Shown here piece after piece: positions 6,212 to 13,895 of a stretch of 20,150 nt of DNA. The translations under genes were made by a program, and so were the position numbers. The notes below the pieces were generated by a model. That model was not told where the DNA came from and made no database searches. It saw only the letters and a program-made list of their open reading frames with translations. This DNA is from Deinococcus sp. (GTDB taxonomy: Bacteria; Deinococcota; Deinococci; Deinococcales; Deinococcaceae), in NCBI RefSeq assembly GCF_025362455.1, contig NZ_JANYGJ010000167.1, positions 1 to 20,150 of the forward strand. Reading direction: 5' to 3'. Position 1 is the first letter of the stretch. Every line of letters begins with the position of its first letter.

Positions 6212-8542
6212 TCACACCTCCAGCGGCAACTGCCAGTCCAGCGGCTCCAGTCCCGCCTCTAGCAGCGCCGCGTTCGCCAGTGAAAAGTGCCGGTTGCCGA
6301 AGAAGTGCTCGGCGCTCAGCGGGCTGGGATGCGCCGAGGTGAGCACCACATGTTGCGGGGCGCTCAGCAGCCTGGCTTTCTTGCGGGCCGCCGCGCCCCA
6401 CAGCAGCGCCACCACCCGCTCCGGACGGGCGTTCACCGCCTCTATCACGGCGTCGGTAAAGGTCTCCCAGCCCTGGTTGGCGTGGCTGCCCGCTTGCCCG
6501 GCCCGCACCGTCAGCACGCTGTTGAGCAGCAGCACGCCCTGACTCGCCCAGGACTCCAGGTTGCCGTGCGGGGGTATCTGGAAGCCCACGTCGGCCTGCA
6601 ATTCCCTGAACACGTTGACCAGGCTGGGCGGCGTCCTCACGCCGGGCCGCACGCTGAAGCTCAGGCCATGCGCCTGCCCCCGTTCACCCGGCCCCCGTCC
6701 ACCCGGAGCCCCACCGTGATACGGGTCCTGGCCCAGAATCAGCACCTTGACCTGACCCAGCGGCGTTTGCCGCAGCGCTGCCAGCACGTCCGGGGCGGCT
6801 GGGTAGATGGTGTGCTCGGCCCGCTCGCGCCGCACGAAGTCGCTCAGCTCGTGGAAATAGGGCGCACTGAATTCACGCTCCAGCGCCGCCCGCCAGTCGC
6901 CGGGCAGGTTGCGCACGGGCACCGGGGGGCGGGGTGAGGCTTGCGACACGTCGAGCGGCAGGCTGGCCGCTGGGCTGTGCACCCAGCCGAACAGGGACGG
7001 TTGCGCCGGGTCGGCCACTTTTGCCAGGCGTCTGACCGGCGCACGGACCGGTCTGCCGCTTTGCCCCCGCGCCAGGCGCTCAGAGCGCACCTCGGCATTT
7101 TTGCGGCTGCCGTGTTTCAGGTACACCCGCCGCGACTCGCCCTCGAAGTTCGCCCCCGTCCGGGCCGCCGCGATTCTGGCCCGCGCTTCCCGCCCGGCCT
7201 TGGCCTCGTCGACGATGGGCGGCGGGTAGCTCAGCCGCCCGGCCCCGCTCCACTGCCAGGGGGCGTGGATGAAGTCGGTGTGGACATCGGCCAGCTCCGG
7301 CACCCAGCGCCGGATGAACTCGCCGGTCGGGTCCTGCTCCCTGGCCTGGCGGGTCGGCGAGTAGATGCGGACCCGGTTGATGCCCACCGTGCTGCTCTGC
7401 ATCTGCATCTGTGCCCAGTGGATGCCCGGTTCGTTGTCGAGCCAGTGACGTGCCAGAAACAGCCCGGTGGGGCGCCAGTGCAGCCACAGGTGCTGTGAGG
7501 CGAAGCTGACCAGCATGGCCCGCATCCGGAAATTGAGCCAGCCGCCAGTGCGCAGCATCCGCACACAGGCGTCGATCAGCGGGTAGCCGGTCTGAGCCTG
7601 CGCCCAGCGCTCAAAATACTCCTGATTCCAGCGCCCTTCGCGCAGGCCGTCGAAGGCGTGGTTCAGGTTGGCGAACTCCATCTGCGGCTCGGATTCCAGC
7701 CGCTGCATGAAGTGGCAGTGCCAGTGCAGGCGGCTCTCATAACTGCGCAGCGACCTGACCCAGCGCGGATCGGCCTGCGGGTCACCCTTGACGGCGGCCA
7801 GCCGTTGCCGGGTCGAACGCACGATTTCCCTGAGCGAGACGGTGCCGAAGGCCAGCGGGGCGCTCAGCCGCGAACAGGCCGACTCGGCGCTCAGCGGGCT
7901 GCTCAGCTCGCGCATGTAGTTCACGCCGCGCACCTCCAGAAAGCTCGCCAGGGTGGCCTGGGCGGCGGGCGTGCCCCCGGCGGGAATGATTTTGCTGGAC
8001 GTGGCAACGCCCAGCTCGGCGTGCGTCCTGAGACCCTGCGGCGGGGTGTCGGTGCCCTGGAGCCGGGGGGGCAGCGGGCTGGGCGGCGCCGCCATCCGCT
8101 CCTCCCAGGTCGCCGCCCAGCCGCCCCGGTCTTTCAGGCGCCGGATCACGCCGTTTTGGGGCCGCTCGTGAAAGGGCAGACCGAGGGCTCGCGCCCAGGC
8201 CCGCACCCGCCGGTCGCGCTGGAAACTCAGGTCGTTGCCGGTCTCCTGATGCGCCCACAGCGCCGTGATCTGGACCTGGCGGCTCAGGTCTTCGAGCACC
8301 TGCGCCGCCTCGCCCGTGCGGATGACGAGCGGCGTGCCGAGCCTGCGCAGGGCGGTGTTCAGCGCCTCCAGACTGTCATTGAGGTAGCTCAGGTGGTGCC
8401 CGCCGAATTCCTCGTGGCCGAGCTGCTCCGGCTCGTAGATATACAGCGGCAGCACTGGGCCGCGCCGGGCCGCCTCGAACAGCGGCGCATGATCCTGCAC
8501 CCGCAGGTCTTTTTTGAACCACACCACCTGGACGCCTGACAC
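6212..8542 (-). CDS. phr-ung: Photolyase/cryptochrome fused to family-1 uracil-DNA glycosylase
   Basis: One uninterrupted frame of 776 residues, taking GTG at 8542 just before VQVVWFKKDLR. The frame stays open to 8653, so the start is uncertain. Residues about 4-485 are a photolyase/cryptochrome: an N-terminal antenna domain (VVWFKKDLRVQDHAPLFEA) and a FAD domain with TGYPLIDACVRMLRTGGWLNFRMRAML and NEPGIHWAQMQMQSS. Residues 509-776 are a complete Ung domain: catalytic GQDPYH with Asp606, the LLLNSVLTVRAG strand, and HPSPLS with His738. Each domain appears full length, and the junction (SRKNAEVR... to DPAQPSLFG) joins the natural ends of both families. It should reverse pyrimidine dimers with light and excise uracil. 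An internal GTG at 7018 matches the expected start of a free Ung. An 11-residue insertion follows the catalytic motif. Confidence 0.85.
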   Translation of the reverse strand: MSGVQVVWFKKDLRVQDHAPLFEAARRGPVLPLYIYEPEQLGHEEFGGHHLSYLNDSLEALNTALRRLGTPLVIRTGEAAQVLEDLSRQVQITALWAHQETGNDLSFQRDRRVRAWARALGLPFHERPQNGVIRRLKDRGGWAATWEERMAAPPSPLPPRLQGTDTPPQGLRTHAELGVATSSKIIPAGGTPAAQATLASFLEVRGVNYMRELSSPLSAESACSRLSAPLAFGTVSLREIVRSTRQRLAAVKGDPQADPRWVRSLRSYESRLHWHCHFMQRLESEPQMEFANLNHAFDGLREGRWNQEYFERWAQAQTGYPLIDACVRMLRTGGWLNFRMRAMLVSFASQHLWLHWRPTGLFLARHWLDNEPGIHWAQMQMQSSTVGINRVRIYSPTRQAREQDPTGEFIRRWVPELADVHTDFIHAPWQWSGAGRLSYPPPIVDEAKAGREARARIAAARTGANFEGESRRVYLKHGSRKNAEVRSERLARGQSGRPVRAPVRRLAKVADPAQPSLFGWVHSPAASLPLDVSQASPRPPVPVRNLPGDWRAALEREFSAPYFHELSDFVRRERAEHTIYPAAPDVLAALRQTPLGQVKVLILGQDPYHGGAPGGRGPGERGQAHGLSFSVRPGVRTPPSLVNVFRELQADVGFQIPPHGNLESWASQGVLLLNSVLTVRAGQAGSHANQGWETFTDAVIEAVNARPERVVALLWGAAARKKARLLSAPQHVVLTSAHPSPLSAEHFFGNRHFSLANAALLEAGLEPLDWQLPLEV
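6677..6706. repeat. 15-bp tandem duplication inside the glycosylase domain
   Basis: Two adjacent 15-bp units, CCCCCGTTCACCCGG (6677-6691) and CCCCCGTCCACCCGG (6692-6706), differ at one base. On the coding strand they give PGGRG and PGERG, forming most of the insertion after GQDPYHG. The pattern suggests replication slippage. Confidence 0.8.
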
Positions 8543-8634
8543 CCGAACAGTGTGGCGCCCCGCCGATAAGGGAACATGGCTCAGGCGCCCAGTTGGGGTT
8601 AAGCGGCGCTTCATCTGGCGTTGGCGGCGCGGGC

Positions 8635-8682
8635 CACCTGGGCGTTTAGGCACCTGGGCGTCTTGGCATCTGGGCGTCTTTA
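8635..8682. repeat. Three 16-bp tandem repeats between the dehydrogenase and photolyase-glycosylase genes
   Basis: Units at 8635-8650, 8651-8666 and 8667-8682 share the core CAYCTGGGCGTYTT. They occupy most of the 160-bp interval between the dehydrogenase stop and the chosen photolyase start. The longest upstream reading of the photolyase frame would begin inside them, which argues against that start. No -35/-10 pair is obvious in the interval. Confidence 0.75.
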
Positions 8683-8702
8683 CGCCGGACTCCTACCCCG
8701 CG

Positions 8703-9878
8703 CTACTCCGGAATCAGCAGAATCTTGATGCTGCCCTGGCCCTGCTTCATCAGGTCGAAGCCGGTCTTGAACTCGCTCATCTTCAGGCGGTGCGTCACCA
8801 CGCCCTGGGTCGGCAATCGCCCGTCCGAGATTCCGGCGATGGTGAACGGGTAGCAGTACGGCCCCAGGTGCGAGCCGTAGATGTCCAGCTCCTTGCGGTC
8901 CCCGATGATGCTCCAGTCGACGGTCACGTCCTGCCCGAAGACGCTGAACTCGACGAAGCGCCCCAGCTTGCGGATCATCTCCAGGCCCTGCACCACGCTG
9001 CTGGGGTGGCCGGTGGCCTCGATGTAGACGTCGCAGCCGTAGCCGCCGGTCATGTCCTTGATAATCCGGTTCACGTCGTCGGTCAGGGGGTTGAGCACCA
9101 CGTCGGCGCCGAAAGCTTTTGCCATCTCCAGGCGCTCCGGCTTGGTGTCGAGCACCACCAGCGCTTTTGGATTCTTGAGCTTGGCGGCGCCGATCATGCC
9201 CAGGCCCAGGGTGCCCGCCCCGGCCAGCACCACCACGTCGTCGAATTCGATCTTGGCCCTGTTCACCGCATGCACCGAGCAGGCATACGGCTCGACCAGA
9301 ATGACCTGCTCGATGGGCGCGTCTTCAGGGATCTTGTGGGTGCGCGAGTTCCAGGGAAAGCGCATATATTTGGCCATCGCGCCGTTGACGTTGTACTGGA
9401 AGCCGTAGAGGTCGTGGCGCTCGCACATCCAGTACTCGCCCCGGCGGCAGTAGCGGCACTCCTCGCAGGGCACGATCTGCTCGGAGATCAGGCGGTCTCC
9501 GACCTTGTATTCACCTTTGGCGGCCACGTTCGCGCCAACTTCCACGGCCCGCCCGATGAACTCGTGGCCGGGGATCATCGGCGCCTTGATGTACTTGGAC
9601 TGCCCGCCCAGCCCCCAGAAACTCGCCGCGCCCTGAAAGGCCTTGATGTCGCCCGCGCAGATGCCCACCGCCTCGACCTCGATGATGATGTCGTCGGGTC
9701 CGGCGCGCGGCACCTCGACGGTTTCCAGGCGGTAATCGCCGGGCGCGTAGGCGACGATGGCCTGCATGGTTCTGGGAAGGTCCACGTCCGGGTTGATCTG
9801 GTCGGGTTGCAGCATAATCAGCTTCTCGGTGGTGTTGTGCGGGTAGGGATCGGCGGGTCGGCTCAGCGTGTCGGTCAT
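8703..9878 (-). CDS. eltD: Zinc-dependent alcohol dehydrogenase, erythritol/L-threitol dehydrogenase-like
   Basis: A 391-residue medium-chain dehydrogenase. Catalytic zinc ligands are Cys74 (GICAGD) and His105/Glu106 (PGHE). Structural zinc is held by Cys138, Cys141, Cys144 and Cys152. The nucleotide-binding motif GAGTLG is at 220-225 and acidic Asp244 ends the second strand, which favours NAD. Long stretches (EQIVPCEECRYC, HDLYGF, DMTGGYGCDVYIEATGH, VTVDWSIIGDRKELDI, GSHLGPYC) match Mycobacterium smegmatis EltD as I remember it, an enzyme that oxidises erythritol and L-threitol to L-erythrulose. The start ATG at 9878 has AAGGAG 8 nt upstream. It is the last gene of the leftward transporter operon. 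The polyol assignment rests on memory of the family plus the neighbours; sorbitol- or threonine-type dehydrogenases are alternatives. Confidence 0.88.
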   Translation of the reverse strand: MTDTLSRPADPYPHNTTEKLIMLQPDQINPDVDLPRTMQAIVAYAPGDYRLETVEVPRAGPDDIIIEVEAVGICAGDIKAFQGAASFWGLGGQSKYIKAPMIPGHEFIGRAVEVGANVAAKGEYKVGDRLISEQIVPCEECRYCRRGEYWMCERHDLYGFQYNVNGAMAKYMRFPWNSRTHKIPEDAPIEQVILVEPYACSVHAVNRAKIEFDDVVVLAGAGTLGLGMIGAAKLKNPKALVVLDTKPERLEMAKAFGADVVLNPLTDDVNRIIKDMTGGYGCDVYIEATGHPSSVVQGLEMIRKLGRFVEFSVFGQDVTVDWSIIGDRKELDIYGSHLGPYCYPFTIAGISDGRLPTQGVVTHRLKMSEFKTGFDLMKQGQGSIKILLIPE

Positions 9879-9931
9879 GATCTGGACTCCTTGGATTGAA
9901 TTGAGAGGAAACAAACGAAACCCGGCGCTCC

Positions 9932-10747
9932 TTAGCCCTTAACCGCCCCGAAGCTCAGTCCGCGCACCAGGTGCTTTTGCACGAACAGCGCCAGGATCAC
10001 CGAGGGCAGAATCGAGATGGTGGCCGCCGTCGCCACCTGGCCGTAATTGACGGTCGTGCTGGAGATGTACGCCAGGATCGCCACCGTGCTGGTCTGGGTG
10101 TCGCCGCCGAGCAGCAGCGGAAAGGTGAAGGCGTTCCAGGCGAAGATGAACGACATCAGGCCCGCCGAGACCAGGCCGGGGCGCACCAGCGGCAGCATCA
10201 CCCGCACGAAGACCTGGCCCCAGGTGCAGCCGTCGATCTGGGCGGCCTCGTCGAGCTCGCGGGGAATGTCCTCGAAAAAGCCGCGCAGCACCCAGATGAT
10301 CAGCGGCAGGGTAATGAGCTGATAGACCCAGATCAGCCCGTAGTAGGTGCCGATCAGCCCCAGGCGCTGATAGATGATGAACAGCGGCAAGATGACAAAC
10401 AGCTCCGGCGCGAAGCGGAACGACAAAAAAGTGAAGGCGATGTTCTCCTTGCCCTTAAAGCGCATCCGGGCCAGCGCGTAGGCGGCGGGAATGCCGACGA
10501 TCAGCGAGAGCAGCACCGCCCCAATCGACACGATCAGGTTGTTGACGAACGCCCGGCTGTAGTCCGAGCCCGTCGCCACCGTGACGTAATTTTCAAAGGT
10601 GGGCTTGAAGATAAATCCGGTGGTCAGCACCTCCTCCTGCGACTTGAGCGACATGACGACCATCCAGATCAGCGGAAACAGCGCGAAAAAACCGTAGAGC
10701 AGCAGCAATGCACGTTTGGTCAGCAGGGCCGGTAAGCTCTGGCGCAT
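9932..10747 (-). CDS. Carbohydrate ABC transporter permease (MalG type)
   Basis: A 271-residue inner-membrane permease with about six membrane segments, beginning LLLLYGFFALFPLIWMVVMSL (residues about 14-34). The EAA loop that docks to the ATPase reads ELDEAAQIDGCTWGQVFVRVMLPL at about 167-190. This is the MalG/CUT1 class of importers for sugars and polyols. The ATG at 10747 lies 6 bp beyond the stop of the first permease gene, with GGAGTGA overlapping that stop as ribosome-binding site. It is followed by the dehydrogenase 53 bp downstream. The substrate is inferred to be a tetritol from the enzymes encoded around it. Confidence 0.92.
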   Translation of the reverse strand: MRQSLPALLTKRALLLLYGFFALFPLIWMVVMSLKSQEEVLTTGFIFKPTFENYVTVATGSDYSRAFVNNLIVSIGAVLLSLIVGIPAAYALARMRFKGKENIAFTFLSFRFAPELFVILPLFIIYQRLGLIGTYYGLIWVYQLITLPLIIWVLRGFFEDIPRELDEAAQIDGCTWGQVFVRVMLPLVRPGLVSAGLMSFIFAWNAFTFPLLLGGDTQTSTVAILAYISSTTVNYGQVATAATISILPSVILALFVQKHLVRGLSFGAVKG

Positions 10748-10753
10748 GTGGCC

Positions 10754-11683
10754 TCACTCCCCCGCCGCGTGGGTCTGGGCGCGGCGCCACGAGTTAATCA
10801 GGACGTTGGCGGCCAGGTAGACCACCAGGTACAAAATGAACATCACCGGAATCGACTTGGCCAGGTCGTAGAACTGAAAGCCCTGCTGATAGCCGTAGAG
10901 CGACATCCCCACCAGCGTGTCGCCGGGGCCGCCCTTGGTCAGCGCGAAGATAATGCCGAATTCCTGGAGTGAGAGCATCAGCCGGAAGATCAGCGCGATC
11001 AGCAAGAAGGGCATAATCATCGGCAGGGTCAGCCGCAGGAACATGGTGATGGGTCTGGCGCCGTCGATGCTGGCCGCCTCATACGGGTCGGCAGGCAGCG
11101 AGCGCAGCCCGGCCAGCACCAGGATGATGACGAAGGGGGTGTAGACCCACACGTCGATGATGACCACCGAGAACATGGCGCTGCCCGTCGCCGCGCCCCA
11201 CTGGAAATCGCCCAGCCCCAAAGCGCGCAGCCAGTTGGCGACGATGCCCACCGAGGGGCTGGTCATCAGTTGCCAGATCAAGGTGGCGATCACCGGGGCG
11301 ACCATCAGCGGAAAGGTCAGCAGCAGCCGCATGACGGTGGTAAAGCGGCTGTCCTCGTTGAGCAGCAGGGCCACGCCCAGTCCCAGCACCAGTTCGATGC
11401 CGGTGGTCCACAGCGCGTAGCGCAGCGTGACGCTCACCGCGTGCCAGAAGTCCGGGTTGGTGAACATCTGCACATAATTGGTGACGCCCACCAGGTCGTA
11501 ATTGGGCGATCTCAGCGAGATGTCGGTGAACGACAAATACACGGCGAAGAAAAAGGGAATCAGGATGCCGATGGTCAGCAGGAAGGCCGGGGCCAGGATC
11601 AGGTAGGGCCGAAAGCGGTCCGCTCGCCGCTGGCGCATGTGCTGCTCGCGCAGCAGGGCCTCGGATGTCATGCGCGTGGTCAT
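10754..11683 (-). CDS. Carbohydrate ABC transporter permease (MalF type)
   Basis: A 309-residue permease with six predicted membrane segments, the first at about residues 27-50 (YLILAPAFLLTIGILIPFFFAVYLSF). The EAA loop reads DPYEAASIDGARPITMFLRLTLPM near residues 205-228. I chose the ATG at 11683, which has AAAGGAG 6 nt upstream, over the GTG at 11701 because that GTG would place the ribosome-binding site inside the coding region. It forms a heterodimer with the MalG-type permease downstream. Unusually, 360 bp separate it from the binding-protein gene, and this gap is filled by hairpin-forming sequence and a palindrome. Confidence 0.92.
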   Translation of the reverse strand: MTTRMTSEALLREQHMRQRRADRFRPYLILAPAFLLTIGILIPFFFAVYLSFTDISLRSPNYDLVGVTNYVQMFTNPDFWHAVSVTLRYALWTTGIELVLGLGVALLLNEDSRFTTVMRLLLTFPLMVAPVIATLIWQLMTSPSVGIVANWLRALGLGDFQWGAATGSAMFSVVIIDVWVYTPFVIILVLAGLRSLPADPYEAASIDGARPITMFLRLTLPMIMPFLLIALIFRLMLSLQEFGIIFALTKGGPGDTLVGMSLYGYQQGFQFYDLAKSIPVMFILYLVVYLAANVLINSWRRAQTHAAGE

Positions 11684-11707
11684 GACCACTCCTTTAAACA
11701 CCGACTG

Positions 11708-11728
11708 TGTTCAACACCGTATTGAACA
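11708..11728. promoter_or_regulatory. Palindromic operator-like site before the first permease gene
   Basis: The inverted repeat TGTTCAA-N7-TTGAACA is perfect in both 7-bp arms and ends 25 bp before the permease start codon. Its size and symmetry suit a dimeric helix-turn-helix regulator. As RNA it could also form a weak hairpin before the ribosome-binding site. No such regulator is encoded in this window. Confidence 0.45.
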
Positions 11729-11823
11729 TCGGCTAGCTGCACTCGGACTGCGCTCGGATTTGAATGCTGCGGCGGTATGCGGGTCCGGTCAACGAGAGTG
11801 CTGACCCGGATGCGACGTTCAAG

Positions 11824-12005
11824 CCGAGGGGAGCTTGGCGAACACCAAGTACGGCCAGGCTACCGTTTCGGGACTGAGCAAAGTGCGCTCCATCCCTCCA
11901 CTCCCGCCCAGCCGTACTTTTCCCAATACTCGCTCCGCTCGGTTTACCCAAAGATAAACTATCCAAAGATAAACATTGGTGTTCGTCGCAAGCTCCCTTC
12001 TTCGG
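11824..12005. repeat. Nested inverted-repeat element between the binding-protein and permease genes
   Basis: The outer arms are 11824-11848 and 11976-12005. They share GGGAGCTTG and CGAACACCAA in inverted order, separated by small gaps. Inner arms AGTACGGCCAGGC (11848-11860) and GCCCAGCCGTACT (11907-11919) form a second stem. The element also holds the 17-mer TACTCGCTCCGCTCGGT (11927-11943), which also occurs in both 126-bp repeats, and two copies of CCAAAGATAAAC (11948 and 11963). No believable coding frame is present. Read as RNA it is a large stem-loop that could stop part of the transcription after the binding-protein gene or protect its mRNA. Confidence 0.6.
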
Positions 12006-12043
12006 ATGTGGCAGGGCGTGTGGCGTGGGGTTGCTTCTCCGCC

Positions 12044-13423
12044 TTACTTGCCGATCTGACCGACTTTCAGTTTACCGACCTTGCTGTTGATGCTGGCGGC
12101 CAGTTCCTGCATGGTCTTGGTCGGGTCGGCCTTGTCGACGACCATCTTCTGAAGCGCGGCGGCCCAGTCGGTAGTGGTCTCGAAGAAGTACGGCTGCGGC
12201 GTGAATTTAATACTGGTGCCGCCGATGTACTTGTTGAACGACTCGGTGTAGCCCGAAGCCTTGGCCAGCGTCGCCTTGAACTTGGCGTCGGCCCAGGTCG
12301 AGGCGCGGGGCGGGTTGACGGTGGCGTCGTTGATGGCCGCCTGGAGCTGGTAGCTGGGGCTGGTGAAATACTGCATGAACAGCCAGGCCGCCGTTTTGTT
12401 CTTGCTGGCACTGTTCATGCCCAGGCCCCAGATCCACTCGTTGGCGGTGGGCTTACCGCTGCCGATGGGCGGGGTGGTCCAGGCGATGTTGCCCGCTTCC
12501 TTGCTGGCCTTGGGCACGTTCTGGAAGTAGGCGGCGATGTCGGCGTCGTAGAGCATGGCGGCCTTACCGGCGCCCAGGTCCGAGCTGGCCTGATACCAGG
12601 TGTAGGTGCTCCAGGCGGGCGGCCCGCCCTCACGGATCATGTCGGCCCACTTCTTGGTGAAGGCGATGGCGCCGGGGGTGTCGACCGCCGAGACCAGCTT
12701 GTCGCCCTTGATGACGAAATCCTTGTTGCCCGCCGCGTCGAAGCCGGTCATGTAGCCGGGGTGGATGGTGGCCCACTCGCGGGTGCCGCGCACCGCCAGA
12801 CCGTAGCTGCCGGGGCCGTTCCAGCCTTTGAGCTTGACCGCCAGCGCCGCCAGCTCGTCGAGCGTCTTGGGCGGCTTGAGGCCCTTGGAGTCGAAGTATT
12901 TCTTGTTGTAGGCCAGCGTGTTGCTCTCGAAGCCCAGGGGCAGCACCCACTGCGAGCCCTTGCCGCTGGGGTCGCCGACCTTGAGGCTCCACTTGCCCGC
13001 GTCGAGCACGCCCGCGAAGAAGTCCTTTTCGTTCCAGGCTTTGTCAGTTAGCTTGGCGTCGGCCATGTACTTCTCCAGCGGCTCCATGCTGCCCGCCGTG
13101 GCGTAGTCCCAAGACTGGTAGATGCCGGTCATGAACACGTCGGGATTGCCGTTCTTGGCAAACAACGAGGTGGTCACCTTGTCGAAATAGTTCGACTCCG
13201 GCGTGACGGTGGTTTTCACCGTGATACCGGTCATCTTGGTGAAGTCGGCGAGCTTCTTGAGAATCGCCGCCTGGTAGGGGTGCTGGTTGAGAGCCACGTT
13301 GATGGTCGCGCCCTTGGCCTGCATCCAGTCGAAGCCCTGAGCCTGAGCGCCGCTGAGCGCCATGGCCAGGCCGAGTGCGAGCAGGGCCGCGCTGCGGCGA
13401 CGAAGCGAGTGAAACTGTTCCAT
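12044..13423 (-). CDS. ABC transporter extracellular solute-binding protein, family 1
   Basis: A 459-residue exported binding protein. The signal peptide covers residues 1-28 (HSLRRRSAALLALGLAMALSGAQAQ), with positively charged, hydrophobic and AQA cleavage parts. The mature protein has the family 1 pattern: TINVALNQHPYQAAILKKLADF with ITVKTTVTPES, PDVFMTGIYQSWDYA, LPLGFESNTLAYNKKYFDSKGLKPPKTLDELAALA and a C-terminal NPPRAS region. It captures the substrate outside the membrane and delivers it to the two permeases encoded downstream. ATG at 13423 has a strong AGGAGG 7 nt upstream; the frame extends further upstream but without that support. It is the first gene of the leftward operon. The ligand is not readable from sequence; polyol is inferred. 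Confidence 0.92.
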   Translation of the reverse strand: MEQFHSLRRRSAALLALGLAMALSGAQAQGFDWMQAKGATINVALNQHPYQAAILKKLADFTKMTGITVKTTVTPESNYFDKVTTSLFAKNGNPDVFMTGIYQSWDYATAGSMEPLEKYMADAKLTDKAWNEKDFFAGVLDAGKWSLKVGDPSGKGSQWVLPLGFESNTLAYNKKYFDSKGLKPPKTLDELAALAVKLKGWNGPGSYGLAVRGTREWATIHPGYMTGFDAAGNKDFVIKGDKLVSAVDTPGAIAFTKKWADMIREGGPPAWSTYTWYQASSDLGAGKAAMLYDADIAAYFQNVPKASKEAGNIAWTTPPIGSGKPTANEWIWGLGMNSASKNKTAAWLFMQYFTSPSYQLQAAINDATVNPPRASTWADAKFKATLAKASGYTESFNKYIGGTSIKFTPQPYFFETTTDWAAALQKMVVDKADPTKTMQELAASINSKVGKLKVGQIGK

Positions 13424-13555
13424 GGTAGTTCCTCCTGAACGGGGGTGAACGAGGGCTTCAGACTGAGCTGAAGGTGGTCCAAAGCGTGCGCCCAGCGTGG
13501 GTCGGCGTGACCCCAGAACCCGTAGGCCACCTGGGCTGAACAATTGCGCTTTGGT

Positions 13556-13568
13556 TGAGCGTAAGTTA
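13556..13568 (-). promoter_or_regulatory. Operator-like motif at the leftward promoter
   Basis: On the minus strand this reads TAACTTACGCTCA. It matches GAACTTTCGCTCA and GAACATCCGCTCA of the divergent rightward promoter at 11 and 9 of 13 positions. It overlaps the -10 box, where bound protein would block transcription. Confidence 0.4.
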
Positions 13569-13592
13569 AAGCCTCGCTTCAGGAATTGTCAA
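13565..13592 (-). promoter_or_regulatory. Promoter of the leftward transporter-dehydrogenase operon
   Basis: On the minus strand a perfect TTGACA (13592-13587), a 16-bp spacer and TTTAAC (13570-13565, 4 of 6 to consensus) form a sigma-70-type promoter. The AT-rich stretch just upstream (about 13600-13640) could act as an UP element. The leader to the ATG at 13423 is about 135 nt. The -10 overlaps the 13-bp operator-like motif at 13556-13568. Confidence 0.55.
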
Positions 13593-13713
13593 CACCTCCA
13601 GATAATTAAACCGGGTACAATCATAAATTCTTAATATAGCGGCAGATGACCGGCTGTTTTCGCCGCCGAGCCCCCGAAGCCACGCTCTGAGGGGATTCCT
13701 GGCTGCACCCACC

Positions 13714-13742
13714 TTGACTTTTTTGAAGCAAGCGACCATAAA
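13714..13742 (+). promoter_or_regulatory. Candidate promoter of the rightward isomerase-kinase operon
   Basis: TTGACT (13714-13719), a 17-bp spacer and CATAAA (13737-13742) form a reasonable sigma-70-type promoter. The leader to the isomerase start would be about 310 nt and contains two tandem-repeat tracts. The operator-like direct repeats begin 16 bp after the -10. Confidence 0.4.
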
Positions 13743-13757
13743 TATGGAGTCGGCTCT

Positions 13758-13788
13758 GAACTTTCGCTCAGTAGTGAACATCCGCTCA
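13758..13788 (+). promoter_or_regulatory. Paired operator-like direct repeats at the rightward promoter
   Basis: GAACTTTCGCTCA (13758-13770) and GAACATCCGCTCA (13776-13788) are direct repeats on an 18-bp period. They lie just downstream of the predicted transcription start, and a related copy overlaps the divergent -10 box. This suggests one regulator controls both operons. Confidence 0.45.
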
Positions 13789-13895
13789 CGCAGAGATTAT
13801 TTGATCGACAGGCTGGCTCTCAACTGACTGGCTGTCGACTGGTCGCAGCACTTGGGGACCACTCGTCGGGGCCAGATGGCCGGTTGTGTGCCGAG

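Noticed and set aside
8514..9899. Plus-strand open frame opposite the dehydrogenase
   Set aside because: Shadow frame, low complexity (His/Val/Gly/Ala), no recognisable motif.
11733..11966. Possible 77-residue minus-strand protein in the transporter gap
   Set aside because: It is a translation of the inverted-repeat element with no ribosome-binding site; the structure is better explained as a DNA/RNA repeat.
11777..13051. Plus-strand open frame opposite the solute-binding protein
   Set aside because: Shadow of the binding-protein gene and of the hairpin gap; low-complexity composition and no ribosome-binding site.
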